Positions 62,049 through 64,000 of a stretch of 64,000 nt of DNA are shown one piece after another. The DNA comes from Adineta steineri (taxonomy: Eukaryota; Rotifera; Eurotatoria; Adinetida; Adinetidae). A model generated the notes under the pieces. That model was not told the DNA's origin, made no database searches, and saw nothing but the letters and a program-made list of their open reading frames with translations. The stretch lies in the NCBI GenBank assembly GCA_905250115.1, contig CAJNOI010000015.1, forward strand, positions 747,283 to 811,282, read 5' to 3'. The position numbers were made by a program, and so were the translations under genes. The stretch's first letter is position 1; each line of letters starts with the position of its first letter.

Positions 62049-63297
62049 TTACATAGTTAATGATATATCTTCTTGTGTTGATAATTTTGAACTATATTCA
62101 TTTTTTATTTTTATACTACTAGCAACTGTTTGTATTTGTGGATCAGTATTTGATGTTGTTTGATATAATGATCCAACATCATAACTATCATGTTCAGTTA
62201 ATACGGCAATAAGACGATAAAATTGTAAAAATAGAATAATACCATTTTTACATGTAAAAAATAATGTTGAATAACTATGAACATCAAATTTAATCACAGC
62301 AACAAGACGTAAAGCTAATTGTGTTGCTGAACAACTCATTAAATTTAATTCATATAAATACCATGCATCATTTTCAAATAAACGTTGCATTGGATACAAA
62401 AGAAACATTCCTCGACGACGACGTTTCTTTGCACTATTACGAAAACTATCTGAATGTGTTGAACGATTATTTTTACCAGCTGCTGACATATTTGTAGCAA
62501 ATTGTAATAATGACCATGATAAAACAATTAATGTTGCAAATAACATACGTTGTGAAGCAAGAACATGATCTTCATTAAATATTGTTAATAAATCAACAAT
62601 ATCCGATGCAATTGACATATAAACTAGAAGAAGTTGAGATAAATTTGAACGACTTGTTATACCTTTTGGTAATACCCAACGACCAATAACAATTAGAAGA
62701 AGAAGTGATAATTCAAGACCCATAATTTTCGTATCTAAATTAACATTCATTTGAAACTAAATAAACAGAAATATATTTCTAAAAAAAACAAAAAAGGAGT
62801 TTTTATTTTCTACCGTTGTCTTTAAAACATTATATGGTAGTGCATGACTATAATCAAATTCATCATTACCCATGCGAAGTATCAATTGATCGAATGGTGC
62901 TGTATTTGTAATATTATTATTTTGATTAAAACTTAATCGTCGATGAGCAACACGACGCATTTCAAGTAACCATAAAGATGGCATCGATGTAAGAATAAAA
63001 ATAAGAAATGAAGGTGAAAACCTAATATAATAAAAATATCAAAACTATATTATATTACTTAGTAATCAATGTCTATTACCATTTTGGTTCAAGTCCTTGT
63101 CGTTCAATAATTGTAACAACAAGTTCAATTAATATAAAAATTGTTCCACATAAATTAAGTAAACACCAATAATCTTTAATATCATCATAAAGAAAATATG
63201 TTGCTATTATATTGTGTATACAAAATGTAAGACGTACAATAGTTGCTTGAAGAATATTAAACGATTGACAAATACGGTAATGTATAGCAGCAAGCAT
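62049..63297 (-). CDS. TMEM26-like multipass membrane protein
   Basis: Three exons on the minus strand, 63297-63080, 63021-62814, 62756-62049; 377 residues (human TMEM26 368). Hydrophobic segments are spread along the chain: an N-terminal pair (LQATIVRLTFCIHNIIATYF and CGTIFILIELVVTII), WFSPSFLIFILTSMPSLWLLE, KIMGLELSLLLLIVIGRWVLP, LLLVYMSIASDIVDLL, MLFATLIVLSWSLLQF, and two C-terminal ones. GLEPKWFSPS and PSLWLLE match TMEM26 markers. Function of the family is unknown (a beige-adipocyte surface marker in mammals). It converges with Ku80; only 213 bases separate the stops. Confidence 0.82.
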
Positions 63298-64000
63298 TAT
63301 ACGTTTTTTTATCTAAGATCTTTTTAAGTAAATGTCAATAATTATTATTCACAGGTTATTTGGAATTATATTATAAAATAGAGGAGAAAAAAAAAGAAAA
63401 GAAATTACTGTTTCTATTCATCGGTTCTTTTTTTTCTTGGTCTCGACAAGTGTTAACTGATTTGATGATGTTATTGTCATTGCTTATGACAATTGACGGC
63501 AGAAAATAAGAATAACATAGAAACGATTGAACTTTAACATGATTACAACTATTGATGCGGTGCACTGTTTTTTATTATCAATACCAAATTGATTAAATAG
63601 AAGTGATCTTTATAGAAAGTTTAGAGTACTTGACTATATTTCGATTTTTACAGAAAATAATTAAAGTGATTGTTCTTACACATGTTAATATCAAACGTTT
63701 TCCTAAGAAAAAAAACAGATGTTGATTATTTTTATATCAAATTTCTAGATGAAAACTGAATGTTTGTTTTATAACAAAATTTTTCTTTAGTATAATAATT
63801 CGTATTGTAGTTTTCAATGTTATTCTGACAAGTAGAACGAATAAAAATAGACATTTAGTATTAACGTTTGCCACTTGAAAAAAATTATTCATTATTCGCG
63901 TTTATCTCAAATATTAAACATGAATTTCATTCGACAATGTATCGACTGATAAAAGCAAAAATTCTGGTTATTAAATTGACGTTTACAGATACCACGATCC
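63298..64000. other. Region upstream of TMEM26
   Basis: AT-rich, should contain the TMEM26 promoter. No coding frame supported up to the window end. Confidence 0.45.

Overview
The window is AT-rich nuclear DNA from an animal. It encodes Dishevelled, Ku80, a Ras GTPase, ERI1, LAMTOR1, FAF1, TMEM26 and an ependymin-like protein. Most genes are split by very short introns (about 45-70 bp, GT..AG, with T-rich acceptors). Gene density is high, and several start codons sit just behind an acceptor-like AG with no visible donor, as expected for spliced-leader trans-splicing. Together with an intronless glycosyltransferase-like gene that looks non-metazoan, this best fits a bdelloid rotifer (Rotaria/Adineta type). 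That assignment is inference. The standard genetic code works throughout. I assembled gene models by hand from reading frame, splice consensus and phase; every model listed sums to a whole number of codons.

Layout. 0.6-8.7 kb (+): a LIM-domain actin-binding protein of EPLIN/LIMA1 type with alternative first exons and a repeat-rich body. 10.5-11.5 kb (-): an intronless type II membrane, glycosyltransferase-like gene. 11.5-14.4 kb: no gene seen. 14.4-15.7 kb (+): MUL1-like mitochondrial RING E3. 16.4-18.6 kb (+): M17 leucyl aminopeptidase. 19.3-20.4 kb (+): K-Ras-like GTPase. 20.8-21.8 kb (+): TMEM230. 22-22.9 kb (-): ZDHHC9/14/18-type palmitoyltransferase. 23.2-23.9 kb (+): a Cys-rich head fused to a Lys/Glu tail built on 11- and 15-residue repeats. 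24.9-27.3 kb (-): calcyphosin-2-like EF-hand protein. 28.2-30.1 kb (+): LAMTOR1. 30.4-32.1 kb (+): UAS-only FAF1 paralogue. 32.3-35.9 kb (+): full-length FAF1. 36.9-37.7 kb (-): ependymin-related secreted protein. 38.7-41.3 kb (-): Dishevelled. 42.3-43.0 kb (-): MTR3/EXOSC6-like exosome subunit. 43.1-44.6 kb (-): ERI1. 44.6-50.1 kb: long gene-poor stretch. 50.1-52.3 kb (+): intronless 732-residue disordered protein. 53.9-54.1 kb: a 170-bp MITE. 54.6-57.8 kb (+): PiT phosphate transporter. 58.0-61.8 kb (+): Ku80. 62.0-63.3 kb (-): TMEM26.

The genes are not an operon or one pathway. Loose functional pairs are Ras with a palmitoyltransferase, MTR3 with ERI1 (both 3'-5' RNA processing), and the two FAF1 relatives, which are a genuine tandem duplication. 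The most unusual items are the hendecad/quindecad repeat protein, the three phase-compatible 5' exons of the LIM gene, the UAS-only FAF1 duplicate with identical exon lengths, the probably transferred intronless gene, and the MITE with intact terminal repeats and target duplication.
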